Shown here one piece after another: positions 8,350-15,039 of a stretch of 22,778 nt of DNA. The number at the start of each line of letters is the position of its first letter. The stretch's first letter is position 1. A model generated the notes under the pieces. It made no database searches. It worked only from the letters and a program-made list of their open reading frames with translations, and had not been told where the DNA came from. The stretch spans positions 1-22,778 of the forward strand of contig DATGGM010000316.1 in assembly GCA_035308525.1 (NCBI GenBank), written 5' to 3'. Position numbers and translations under genes: made by a program. The DNA is from Bog-159 sp035308525. GTDB lineage: Bacteria > Acidobacteriota > Terriglobia > Bryobacterales > Bryobacteraceae.

Positions 8350-8853
8350 ATGGCTGGCTATCTCGACGAATACGGAGCCGGCGACGAACGGCGCGAGAAG
8401 CGCAACAAGCTGATCCTCATTCTGGGAGCCGGCGCGCTGGTTGTGCTTTTCCTCTGGTTCTTTTTCTTCGTCTGGGATAAGACCGAAGTCCTGCGCGTGG
8501 GATCGGTCGCGAGGCTGGCTCAGGTACTGCGCAACCACCGGCAGGAGAGCCGTGTTAAGACCTTCTTCGACTTGCTTCACCGGCAGGATTATAAGGCGGC
8601 ATACGCGCTCTGGAACTGTACGGACGAGCACCCCTGCAAAGAGTATCCCTTTCCGGAGTTTCTGAAAGACTGGGGTCCGGACAGCCCGCGCCACGATGCC
8701 CGGTTCACCATACCCAGGAGCCGATCCTGCGGTTCGGGCGTGATCGTGATTGTGGATTCCACACGGAGCCGGGAGGACGTGCTCTGGATACAGCGCGACG
8801 ACCTGACCATCGGTTTCTCGCCGCCGCTTCCTCTTTGCGGGCTGGGGTCCTGA
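8350..8853 (+). CDS. Hypothetical single-pass membrane protein
   Basis: I do not recognise this 167-residue protein. A charged cytoplasmic N-terminus (MAGYLDEYGAGDERREKRNK) precedes one strong membrane helix (about 21-43, rich in Leu and Phe), then a roughly 120-residue extracytoplasmic domain. That domain has four cysteines, two of them in the NCTDEHPCKEYPFPEF segment. The ADYKAAYALW-like stretch (about 78-88) recalls NTF2-like domains of membrane-anchored proteins, but this is only an impression. It starts 12 nt after the Skp-like gene and is probably co-transcribed; no clear ribosome-binding site is seen. The topology supports an envelope role. Confidence 0.7.
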   Translation: MAGYLDEYGAGDERREKRNKLILILGAGALVVLFLWFFFFVWDKTEVLRVGSVARLAQVLRNHRQESRVKTFFDLLHRQDYKAAYALWNCTDEHPCKEYPFPEFLKDWGPDSPRHDARFTIPRSRSCGSGVIVIVDSTRSREDVLWIQRDDLTIGFSPPLPLCGLGS

Positions 8854-8915
8854 CCCGGTTACCGTGCGAACCCCGGCGCGCATCATAGAATAGGTAATTA
8901 GAAGACTGGAGCAGC

Positions 8916-10037
8916 ATGGGCACAATAGTGGCGGGTTTGGAAGGCGTGGTCGCCGGCGAGTCGGAGATTTGTTACATCGACGGATACGCCGGGATCCTCA
9001 GTTATCGCGGCTATAACATTCATATTCTGGCGGACAACGCCACCTTCGAAGAAGTCATCTATCTGCTGTGGAACGGATGGTTGCCTAAGCGGGCCGAACT
9101 CGATCAGCTCAAGAAAGACCTGGCCGCCAACCGCGGAATCCCGGCCCCGGTGGTGGATTTTCTGAAAACCGTGCCCCAGGCTAGCCCCATGGACGTGCTG
9201 CGCACGGCGGTCTCCATGCTCGGCATTTACGACCCCGAAACACCCGACATGACGCCGGACGCCAACGCGCGCAAGGCGCTGCGCCTGATGGCGCAGACGG
9301 CTACGATCGTTGCCACGTTCGATCGCCTGCGCAAAGGCCTGCACATCATCAGCGGCGACCCTACCATGACCTTCGCCGAAAACTTCCTGTATACGCTCAC
9401 CGGGAAGCGGCCCGACGACATTATGGAGCACGCCTTCGACGTGGCGCTGACGCTGCACGCGGATCACGAGCTCAACGCTTCCACGTTCGCGGCGCGCGTT
9501 ACGGCCGCCACGCTGTCCGACATCTATTCCGCCATCACCTCGGCCATCGGCGCACTGAAAGGTCCACTGCATGGCGGCGCGAACCAGGACGTGATCAAGA
9601 TTCTGCTCCAGCTTTCGAGCGAAGAAGCGGCCATTGACCGGGTGAAGAGCACGCTGGCGCGTAAGGTGAAGATCCCGGGTTTCGGCCACCGCGTGTATCG
9701 TACCGAAGATCCGCGGGCGACACATCTGCGGGTGCTTTCCGAAGAGTTGGGTAAACGCACCGGCCACGAGAAGCTCTTTCACATGTCCCAGGCCATGGAG
9801 CAGACCGTGAAGGCGGAGAAAGGCCTGATCGCCAACGTCGATTTCTACTCGGCATCTTCGTACTATGCGCTGGGCATCCCGGTGGATCTGTTCACGCCGG
9901 TCTTCGCCGTGAGCCGTATGTCGGGCTGGACCGCGCACACCCTGGAGCAGTACAAGAACAATCGCCTCATCCGTCCGCGCGCCGAGTATAAAGGGAATCC
10001 GGACGGCATGAAGTGGATTCCCATGGACCAACGCTGA
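8916..10037 (+). CDS. gltA: Citrate synthase (type I, short dimeric form)
   Basis: The 373-residue enzyme condenses oxaloacetate and acetyl-CoA at the entry of the TCA cycle. The catalytic triad is in place: His219 in GPLHGGANQDV, His258 in PGFGHRVYRTEDPRA and Asp309 in NVDFYSAS. The conserved ADHELNAS block is at 182-189. The length matches the shorter CitZ-like dimeric class, and there is no N-terminal NADH-regulatory extension of the E. coli type. The ATG at 8916 is preceded by GGAG with a 4-nt spacer, and TAGAAT at 8886-8891 is a possible -10 box. The stop codon overlaps the start of a small Cys-pair protein (TGATG), so the two are likely translationally coupled. The citZ symbol would be equally fitting. 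Confidence 0.95.
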   Translation: MGTIVAGLEGVVAGESEICYIDGYAGILSYRGYNIHILADNATFEEVIYLLWNGWLPKRAELDQLKKDLAANRGIPAPVVDFLKTVPQASPMDVLRTAVSMLGIYDPETPDMTPDANARKALRLMAQTATIVATFDRLRKGLHIISGDPTMTFAENFLYTLTGKRPDDIMEHAFDVALTLHADHELNASTFAARVTAATLSDIYSAITSAIGALKGPLHGGANQDVIKILLQLSSEEAAIDRVKSTLARKVKIPGFGHRVYRTEDPRATHLRVLSEELGKRTGHEKLFHMSQAMEQTVKAEKGLIANVDFYSASSYYALGIPVDLFTPVFAVSRMSGWTAHTLEQYKNNRLIRPRAEYKGNPDGMKWIPMDQR

Positions 10038-10318
10038 TGGACGAACGCGCGTATTACACGGAATCGCAGGCGACCAAACCGGCGTCGTTGCACTGCCCGT
10101 TCTGCCGGTCGTCCGAGACCTACGATCTGCACTGGCTGGTGCGCAAGAAGAAGGATCGCCTGCCTCCCGGCGGCGACGAGCGTGACCGGGCCCGCTTCGC
10201 CAAGTCCCAGAGCTACATGGTGCTGCTCGACGATAAGGTGGCGTGCAAGAACCTGCGCTGCCGGAAGCGGTTCGATATCTCCGGCGTCAAGACCATGGCG
10301 TTCTTAAACGAAACGTAG
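10037..10318 (+). CDS. Small cysteine-pair (zinc-ribbon-like) protein coupled to citrate synthase
   Basis: This 93-residue protein has two cysteine pairs, Cys20-Pro-Phe-Cys23 and Cys70-(4)-Cys75, separated by a basic and then charged region (HWLVRKKKDRLPPGG). The spacing suggests one structural zinc ribbon. The ATG at 10037 overlaps the citrate synthase stop as TGATG; an upstream in-frame ATG at 10013 would lie inside citrate synthase and is less likely. The function is unknown. The tight coupling suggests co-expression with citrate synthase but does not prove a related role. Confidence 0.65.
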   Translation: MDERAYYTESQATKPASLHCPFCRSSETYDLHWLVRKKKDRLPPGGDERDRARFAKSQSYMVLLDDKVACKNLRCRKRFDISGVKTMAFLNET

Positions 10319-10565
10319 CAGCGCGTGGCCATTCGATTGCCGTTATCGCCACATGCATTCTCACTACTAACGCCGAACACCACAGGACTTCCTGGGAGTC
10401 TCCGATCCTGCTCAAGAAGAACTTCGCCTTTCCCGCCGTAAAGCCTTTATGGGAAGTGGGTTGGGCGGCGCGGACGCTGCGGGCATCTATCTATGCGGAA
10501 AGCGCGACCAGCATCGATCTGGGCATCGGCCGCCTGCGTCTGCCGCCCGCGCTGCGCTGCGCGGC

Positions 10566-11492
10566 CTAAGGCCTCCCGCCCAGCAGCGAGTTGACAAATC
10601 CCCGCTCGATCGGCCAACTGCCCAGCACCCGCGTGCCTAGATGATTGAAAGTCCCCGCGGTCAGCACGCCGCTCAGGTCGTTGGGATTGGGGGTCTGGTG
10701 TTCTCGCGCGATCATATCCCGCAACACGATGGTGGTGTTGCCAAGCTGCGCCGCGAGGGTGGTGGCTTGCTGCTCGGACCGGCACTGCACGGTCAGCCGC
10801 GCTTCGAAGCGGTTCCCGGCGGGCGCCATGGCGATGTTGAGGTCGTCGGCATCCTCCAGGCTGCGCGCAAACATACGCGTGCCCGCCGGCAGATCGCTGC
10901 CGGTCTTCAGCATGGCGGGCGGGATTGAGACCCACAGAGGGGCGTCGGGCATCTCGAGCGCGCGGCGTTGCGGCGAACGCGACTCGAGATCGATGGCGGC
11001 GGAATCGTCAGGGCTTACAGCCAGGCCCATCAGGTCCGGCCGCAGCGGAAAGAACGAGATCTTACGCTCGGGAGTGCTGCCGCTCATGCGGCATACGACG
11101 TCGCGGCAGGTCCCGCCCTCTTCGCGCGTGTAGGACTGCAGACTGTTCCAATCGAAGCGTCCCCTGGCTACCAGGTATTTGGCGCGCGGCGTGAAGCAGG
11201 CCAGCACCGCGTCCAGGTCACGGGTATAGTCGAATTCGGTCTTCATCACGAAGACTCTGTATTCCGGCTCTTCGGCGGCCTTCGATCCGGCCAGCATTTC
11301 CAACAAGCCGGTCTTTCGGAGCGCCGCAAAATCCACGTAGAACACCGCTGAATCGCGGGTGGGCAGGCGCTGTAGCCAGTCCGCAGTGGTGCGCAGGCCG
11401 CGATAACGCAGGCGCGCCACGCCCCAGACCGCCACTGCGCAGAGCGACGCGACAACGATGATCAGAAGCGCAGCCCTTTGTTTATAGTTCAC
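10566..11492 (-). CDS. Hypothetical membrane-anchored protein downstream of DAHP synthase
   Basis: The 308-residue protein has one N-terminal membrane helix (about 8-27, AALLIIVVASLCAVAVWG) and a soluble domain expected outside the cytoplasm. The soluble part contains DSAVFYVDFAALRKTGLLEML near the start, CRDVVCRM in the middle (a possible disulfide) and a C-terminal WPIERGFVNSLLGG. This layout resembles uncharacterised acidobacterial proteins; I cannot name a domain. The start is GTG at 11492; no good ribosome-binding site is visible and no better start keeps the membrane helix. It begins 10 nt after the DAHP synthase stop, so it is probably on the same attenuated transcript. A functional link to aromatic biosynthesis is not evident. 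Confidence 0.7.
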   Translation of the reverse strand: MNYKQRAALLIIVVASLCAVAVWGVARLRYRGLRTTADWLQRLPTRDSAVFYVDFAALRKTGLLEMLAGSKAAEEPEYRVFVMKTEFDYTRDLDAVLACFTPRAKYLVARGRFDWNSLQSYTREEGGTCRDVVCRMSGSTPERKISFFPLRPDLMGLAVSPDDSAAIDLESRSPQRRALEMPDAPLWVSIPPAMLKTGSDLPAGTRMFARSLEDADDLNIAMAPAGNRFEARLTVQCRSEQQATTLAAQLGNTTIVLRDMIAREHQTPNPNDLSGVLTAGTFNHLGTRVLGSWPIERGFVNSLLGGRP

Positions 11493-11502
11493 GAAGGCAG
11501 TA

Positions 11503-12543
11503 TCACACAGCCGCGGCGGCGGCGGCCAGGCGGTTTTCCTTCCAGAGGCCGAGATACGGGCGAAGCTGCCGCATCATGGCGCGGAAGTCTTCGAGGCGAA
11601 GCGACTGCGCGCCGTCGCTAACGGCCTTCTCCGGATTGGGATGCACCTCCAGCAGGAGCCCGTCCGCGCCGATGGCCACTCCGGCGCGCGCCAGCGAGGG
11701 AACCAGGCTGCGCTTGCCCGCCGCATGGCTTGGATCGAGAATCACAGGCAAATGCGTCAGCTCGTTTAGCACCGGAATGGACGATATATCGCAGGTGTTG
11801 CGGGTGGCGGTTTCAAACGTGCGGATCCCGCGTTCGCAGAGCAGCACATGGGGATTGCCGTGCGCCACCACGTACTCGGCGGACATCAGCAGCTCTTTGA
11901 TGGTGGAACTCATGCCGCGCTTCAGCAACACCGGACGTCCGCATCCGCCCAGGGATTTCAGCAGAGCGAAATTCTGCATGTTGCGTGCGCCCACCTGCAT
12001 CACGTCCGCGTACTCGGCCACCATGGGCACGTCACTGTCGCTCATCACCTCTGTGATGATGGCCAGGCCCGTGGCATCCTTGGCTTTGCGCAGGAGCTTG
12101 AGCCCCTCCAACTCCATGCCCTGGAAATCGTAAGGCGAAGTGCGCGGTTTGAACGCGCCGCCGCGCAACATGCGGGCGCCGGCGGCGGCCACACCTTCGG
12201 CCGTCTCCATGATCTGCCGCTCCGATTCCACCGAGCAGGGACCGGCCATGACGATGAACTCGTCGCCGCCGATCTCCAGGCCGTTGACACGCAGCACGGT
12301 GTGGTCTGGTTTGAACTCGCGGCTGACGAACTTGTAGGGCGCCGAAATGCGTACGGCGCGCTCCACGCCGGGCGTGGCCTCGAGCGACTCCAGGCAGGCC
12401 GTCACGTCGCCCACGCCCACCACCCCGATGACTACGCGCTCCTCTCCTTCGATGGAGTGGACTTTATATCCGAACTCCTGAATCCGCTCGCAAACGTGTT
12501 CGATCTCCGCGCGCGTGGCGTGCGGGCGCATTGAGATAATCAT
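11503..12543 (-). CDS. aroF: 3-deoxy-7-phosphoheptulonate (DAHP) synthase, type I-beta with N-terminal regulatory domain
   Basis: The 346-residue enzyme joins phosphoenolpyruvate and erythrose 4-phosphate, the first step of the shikimate pathway. Residues 1-70 form a ferredoxin-like/ACT-like regulatory domain (MIISMRPHATRAEIEHV, VVIGVVGVG). In related enzymes such as that of Thermotoga this domain mediates feedback inhibition by Tyr or Phe. The barrel carries GPCSVES (101-107, with the metal-ligand Cys103), KPRTSPYDFQG (132-142), QVGARNMQN, LLKRGM and DPSHAAGKR. The ATG at 12543 has AAGGAG with a 9-nt spacer. Upstream are a terminator and a Phe/Tyr-rich leader peptide that together form a probable attenuator. 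Genes of this family are variously labelled aroF, aroG or aroA. Confidence 0.95.
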   Translation of the reverse strand: MIISMRPHATRAEIEHVCERIQEFGYKVHSIEGEERVVIGVVGVGDVTACLESLEATPGVERAVRISAPYKFVSREFKPDHTVLRVNGLEIGGDEFIVMAGPCSVESERQIMETAEGVAAAGARMLRGGAFKPRTSPYDFQGMELEGLKLLRKAKDATGLAIITEVMSDSDVPMVAEYADVMQVGARNMQNFALLKSLGGCGRPVLLKRGMSSTIKELLMSAEYVVAHGNPHVLLCERGIRTFETATRNTCDISSIPVLNELTHLPVILDPSHAAGKRSLVPSLARAGVAIGADGLLLEVHPNPEKAVSDGAQSLRLEDFRAMMRQLRPYLGLWKENRLAAAAAAV

Positions 12544-12561
12544 GGCTGTAATCTCCTTGGC

Positions 12562-12594
12562 TCAAAATAAAAAACCCACTCTCGCGAGTGGGTT
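12562..12594 (-). terminator. Intrinsic terminator in the DAHP synthase leader (attenuator segments 3:4)
   Basis: On the minus strand a perfect 9-bp stem AACCCACTC / GAGTGGGTT with a GCGA loop (12573-12594) is followed by a U-rich tract (TTTTATTTT after the stem). It lies between the leader promoter and the DAHP synthase ribosome-binding site at 12553-12558, so it would stop transcription before the gene rather than after one. Confidence 0.9.
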
Positions 12595-12634
12595 GGTCCG
12601 TCAAAAACCGGGTATGTCTCAGTCCAACGCCACT

Positions 12635-12694
12635 CTACCGATTCCGGCTAAACCGGAATCGGTAGCTAAACGAGCTGGCGTAGGAGAAAGACAT
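12635..12694 (-). CDS. Phe/Tyr-rich attenuator leader peptide
   Basis: The 19-residue ORF MSFSYASSFSYRFRFSRNR has Phe at 3, 9, 13 and 15, Tyr at 5 and 11, and no Trp; six of 19 codons are aromatic. It stops with TAG exactly where the antiterminator segment begins. The predicted transcription start is about 3-6 nt before its ATG, so it has little or no ribosome-binding site and may be read as a leaderless message. It is too short for standard gene callers. Its proposed role is to sense charged tRNA-Phe and tRNA-Tyr; the peptide itself probably has no function. Confidence 0.82.
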   Translation of the reverse strand: MSFSYASSFSYRFRFSRNR

Positions 12695-12705
12695 CGCAAA
12701 GTGCC

Positions 12706-12735
12706 AGTATAGGGCAATTGGCTGAGGGATGGCAA
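12706..12735 (-). promoter_or_regulatory. Promoter of the attenuated DAHP synthase transcript
   Basis: The minus strand has -35 TTGCCA (12735-12730), an 18-nt spacer and -10 TATACT (12711-12706), a good match to a housekeeping sigma70-type promoter. The expected start is around 12700-12697, just ahead of the leader-peptide ATG at 12694. The divergent gene at 12775 begins 40 nt from the -35 box. Confidence 0.75.
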
Positions 12736-12774
12736 GCGCGATCCCATAACGGTTACATTAGTCCCGAGAGAACC

Positions 12775-13665
12775 ATGCGAATTCGCCTTCTGCCGGCATT
12801 TATCTGCGTCACGATGGCCTCGGCGCCGGGCCCAGACATCGAAGCTGTCTGGAATCGCGCGGGATTGAAGATGCTGATCGCGGCCGAAGACACGCAACCC
12901 GCGCTGCATATCCGGTTGCCCGGACTGCCGGATACGGACCGATCCATCCGGGTCCTTTTTCCCGAGCATGTGACCGCCAGGCGGCACGACGCCGAGCCGG
13001 AGCATCTGTACATGTTCCGTCCCGGAAAGCAAAGCGACCAGCCGTCCTGGCGCCGGCTTGAGCATGCCCTCGAATATGAGCGGGATTTTGCCGGCCAAGT
13101 GCACCTGCGGGCGCGCGCCAGTTTGGAGGACGACGGCGTGCGATTCACCTACGAATTTACGAATCGGTCCAAAGCTGCCTACGACATGATCTACGCGGTG
13201 ACCGATCCGCGCCTAACCGGGATCTTCCACGATGTGCGCCTGGAGCGGACTTACGTCCACCACCACGACGGATTCGATCTGCTGGCTTCGGAAACGCCCG
13301 ACCGGCGCAGCATGCCGCTGGATCGCTGGCTGCCGGCGCGCTACCTGGTCTCGTTCACCTGGCCGGTTCCGGCGCAGCTCGTGGAGCGCCGCGCGGACGG
13401 CATTACGTATTACAACAAATCGCGGGCGGTGGATCAGCCGATGCTCGCAACGCTTTCAACAGACAAAAAGTGGGTGATCGCCAGCTTCACTCGCACCGTC
13501 GGCAACGTCTGGAGCAATCCGGAACTTACCTGCCAGCACGTCGACCCTGAGATCCCGCTGCCGCCGGACCAATCGGCCGCGGCAGAAGTGAAGATGCTGG
13601 TTTTTCAAGGCTCGCTCGACCAGGCGCTCGAGAAGGTCGTCGCCCAGCGCCGCACATTGCGATAG
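12775..13665 (+). CDS. Exported hypothetical protein
   Basis: The 296-residue protein begins with a probable signal peptide (MRIRLLPAFICVTMASAPG). The mature part looks like a beta-rich secreted domain with many aromatic and His residues: RVLFPEHVTARRHD, ALEYERDFAGQVHLRARASLEDDGV, TYVHHHDGFDLLAS, and a C-terminal MLVFQGSLDQALEKVVAQR. The combination of LEDDGV and TYEFTNRS resembles carbohydrate- or polysaccharide-associated beta-sandwich domains, but I cannot assign a family. The ATG at 12775 is preferred over an in-frame TTG at 12718, because the latter would overlap the divergent DAHP synthase promoter and place the signal peptide internally. GAGAG sits 4-5 nt upstream of the ATG. It ends 7 nt from the convergent GAF-ANTAR gene. 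Confidence 0.7.
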   Translation: MRIRLLPAFICVTMASAPGPDIEAVWNRAGLKMLIAAEDTQPALHIRLPGLPDTDRSIRVLFPEHVTARRHDAEPEHLYMFRPGKQSDQPSWRRLEHALEYERDFAGQVHLRARASLEDDGVRFTYEFTNRSKAAYDMIYAVTDPRLTGIFHDVRLERTYVHHHDGFDLLASETPDRRSMPLDRWLPARYLVSFTWPVPAQLVERRADGITYYNKSRAVDQPMLATLSTDKKWVIASFTRTVGNVWSNPELTCQHVDPEIPLPPDQSAAAEVKMLVFQGSLDQALEKVVAQRRTLR

Positions 13666-13672
13666 CGCAATT

Positions 13673-14974
13673 CTACACCTCTCCAGAACTGAAGGCGGCT
13701 TCCTCGATGGGCTCTTTGGCGGTCTCGGCGCGACCCCGCCCGGGCTCGCCCACGCGCCGCAAATCGTCCGCCAGGATGACGGCTTCCGCCAGATCCCGCA
13801 TAGGGCGCCGCAGCCGCCGGCTCTCGTTGCGTAAGCGCAGGTAGGCTTCCTCTTCGGTGAGGTTGTACTTCTGTTGCAAAATGCCCTTGGCGCGCTCCAC
13901 CAGCTTCCGCGCCTCGAGGGTGCGCTTCATCTCCAGGGTTTCCGACATCAGGCGCGCATTGCCGATGGCCATGGCCGCCTGGCCCGCCACCGCCTTCACA
14001 AACCCGATCTCCTCTTCGCCGAACGTACGCTGCTCGCGCGTGTAGATGTTGATGGTGCCAATCACTTTGTCGCGGGTGAACAGGGGCACGGACAGCAGCG
14101 ACGCCAGTCCGGTCTTGCGCGCCAGTTCCGGATAGCGGAACTGTTTCTCGGCAAGCACGTTGGGAACGGTGATGGGGCGGCCTTCCCGCACCACGCGGCC
14201 AATCAGCGAATCCTCGATCTTGAGCGGCATCTTGTGCAGGTAGTCGGGCGACGAGCAGCGCGCCGCCGAGATGACCAGCTCGCGGCGGTCCTCGTCGATC
14301 AGCATGATGGAACACACCGGCGAATCGAGCGTCTCGGCGACCATCTCCGAGATGGCCTGCAGGATGCGGTCAAGGTAGCTCTCAGCCGAAATGGTCTGCG
14401 CTACTGCCGCCAGGGCTTCCATGCGCTTGGCGGCGGTTTCGGAGCGCTCCTCCAGCCGGAACTTGGCAATGGCGCCGCCCATCTGCTCGCCGATGAAGCT
14501 GACCAGCGCCACTTCCTCGGGCGAGTGCGCGTGCGATTCGCGATGGTGTACGTTGATCACGCCGATCAGGTCGCCGCTGCTCACCAGCGGGACAGACAGA
14601 AATGACTGGAAGGTATCTTCCGGCAGCGTATTAAAATTCTTGAACCGAGCATCGGCGGAAGCATTGTTGGCAAGCGCCACCACGGACTTGTGCTGTGCCA
14701 CCCATCCGGTGATGCCTTCACCCATCTTGAGCCGTATGTTGCCGATTTCGGCCGCGTGCGGAAGCTGGGAAGCCTGCAGTACGACTTCGTTGCTGGCGTG
14801 ATCCACCAGGTACACCAGGCAGGCGTCGCAGCGCGTAGTTTCGAGCGTGAGCGAAACCAGTTCCTGCAGCATTTTCTCCAGGCTCAGGTCAGAACTGACG
14901 ATACTGCTGATATGATGCAAAAGCGCGACTTGGGAAGCGCCCTCGGAAATGATGGCCGGTGTTGCGGTCCGCAT
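13673..14974 (-). CDS. GAF-GAF-ANTAR regulator (putative RNA-binding antiterminator)
   Basis: The 433-residue protein has two GAF sensor domains (about 18-170 and 190-345), each with a CDACLVYLVD- or CSIMLIDEDRR-like core and SVPL...G.INV motifs. A C-terminal ANTAR domain follows (about 350-405), with the typical KLVERAKGILQQKYNLTEEEAYLRL pattern split around RNESRRLRRPMRDLAEAVI. ANTAR proteins bind paired stem-loops in nascent mRNA and block terminators; GAF domains sense small ligands, redox state or partners. No histidine kinase or receiver domain is present, so sensing is likely direct. The ATG at 14974 has only a weak ribosome-binding site and lies in the stem of a long inverted repeat. 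The preceding GyrI-like gene ends 65 nt upstream. The target RNA is unknown. Confidence 0.88.
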   Translation of the reverse strand: MRTATPAIISEGASQVALLHHISSIVSSDLSLEKMLQELVSLTLETTRCDACLVYLVDHASNEVVLQASQLPHAAEIGNIRLKMGEGITGWVAQHKSVVALANNASADARFKNFNTLPEDTFQSFLSVPLVSSGDLIGVINVHHRESHAHSPEEVALVSFIGEQMGGAIAKFRLEERSETAAKRMEALAAVAQTISAESYLDRILQAISEMVAETLDSPVCSIMLIDEDRRELVISAARCSSPDYLHKMPLKIEDSLIGRVVREGRPITVPNVLAEKQFRYPELARKTGLASLLSVPLFTRDKVIGTINIYTREQRTFGEEEIGFVKAVAGQAAMAIGNARLMSETLEMKRTLEARKLVERAKGILQQKYNLTEEEAYLRLRNESRRLRRPMRDLAEAVILADDLRRVGEPGRGRAETAKEPIEEAAFSSGEV

Positions 14975-15031
14975 ATATCCAGTCTAAAGACTGGCTATGC
15001 GGCGGTCCAATCCAAAATTCTTATGGACCGC
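14969..15031 (-). promoter_or_regulatory. Two adjacent hairpins in the leader of the GAF-ANTAR gene
   Basis: Hairpin A pairs GCGGTCCA (15031-15024, minus strand) with TGGACCGC (15009-15002) across a 14-nt loop. Hairpin B pairs CCGCATA (15002-14996) with TATGCGG (14975-14969) and internally CCAGTCT (14994) with AGACTGG (14979), so the start codon is inside its outer stem. A third GGACCGC lies at 14970-14964 within the first codons and could compete with hairpin A. The element may be an operator, a translation-control structure or a regulatory RNA. Confidence 0.5.
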
Positions 15032-15039
15032 ATGGGCAG

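Larger units (their letters stand above)
12562..12694 (-). promoter_or_regulatory. Phe/Tyr ribosome-mediated transcription attenuator of the DAHP synthase gene
   Basis: Four pairing segments read along the minus strand. Segment 1 is CCTACGCCAGCTC (12684-12672, leader codons 4-8). Segment 2 is GAGTGGCGTTGG (12635-12624), starting at the last base of the leader stop codon. Segment 3 is CCAACCCACTC (12596-12586). Segment 4 is GAGTGGGTT (12581-12573). Segments 1:2 pair with one mismatch and one bulge; 2:3 pair over 11 bp with one bulged C; 3:4 is the terminator. A perfect 13-bp inner hairpin (12635-12665, 5-nt loop) lies between 1 and 2. A ribosome stalled on Phe or Tyr codons would free segment 2 to block the terminator. 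A ribosome at the stop codon would mask segment 2 and allow termination. Confidence 0.85.

Noticed and set aside
7849..8925. 358-codon minus-strand open frame opposite the Skp-like gene
   Set aside because: It mirrors the codon pattern of the plus-strand genes, which have ribosome-binding sites and recognisable domains.
8898..10031. 377-codon minus-strand open frame opposite citrate synthase
   Set aside because: It is a shadow of a gene with complete catalytic motifs; its translation is His/Arg/Gly-rich and unlike any known protein.
10319..10565. Possible small genes between the Cys-pair protein and the membrane protein
   Set aside because: Frames here either lack a start codon or overlap the previous gene out of frame; no ribosome-binding site or familiar motif is seen.
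12562..12694. T-box riboswitch as the explanation for the DAHP synthase leader
   Set aside because: No T-box consensus (UGGNACC...) or specifier stem is seen, while a Phe/Tyr-rich ORF and trp-like 1:2, 2:3, 3:4 pairings explain the sequence.
14969..15002. Hairpin B as a standard ANTAR target
   Set aside because: Its loop does not have A at position 1 and G at position 4 of a six-base loop, the known recognition pattern.
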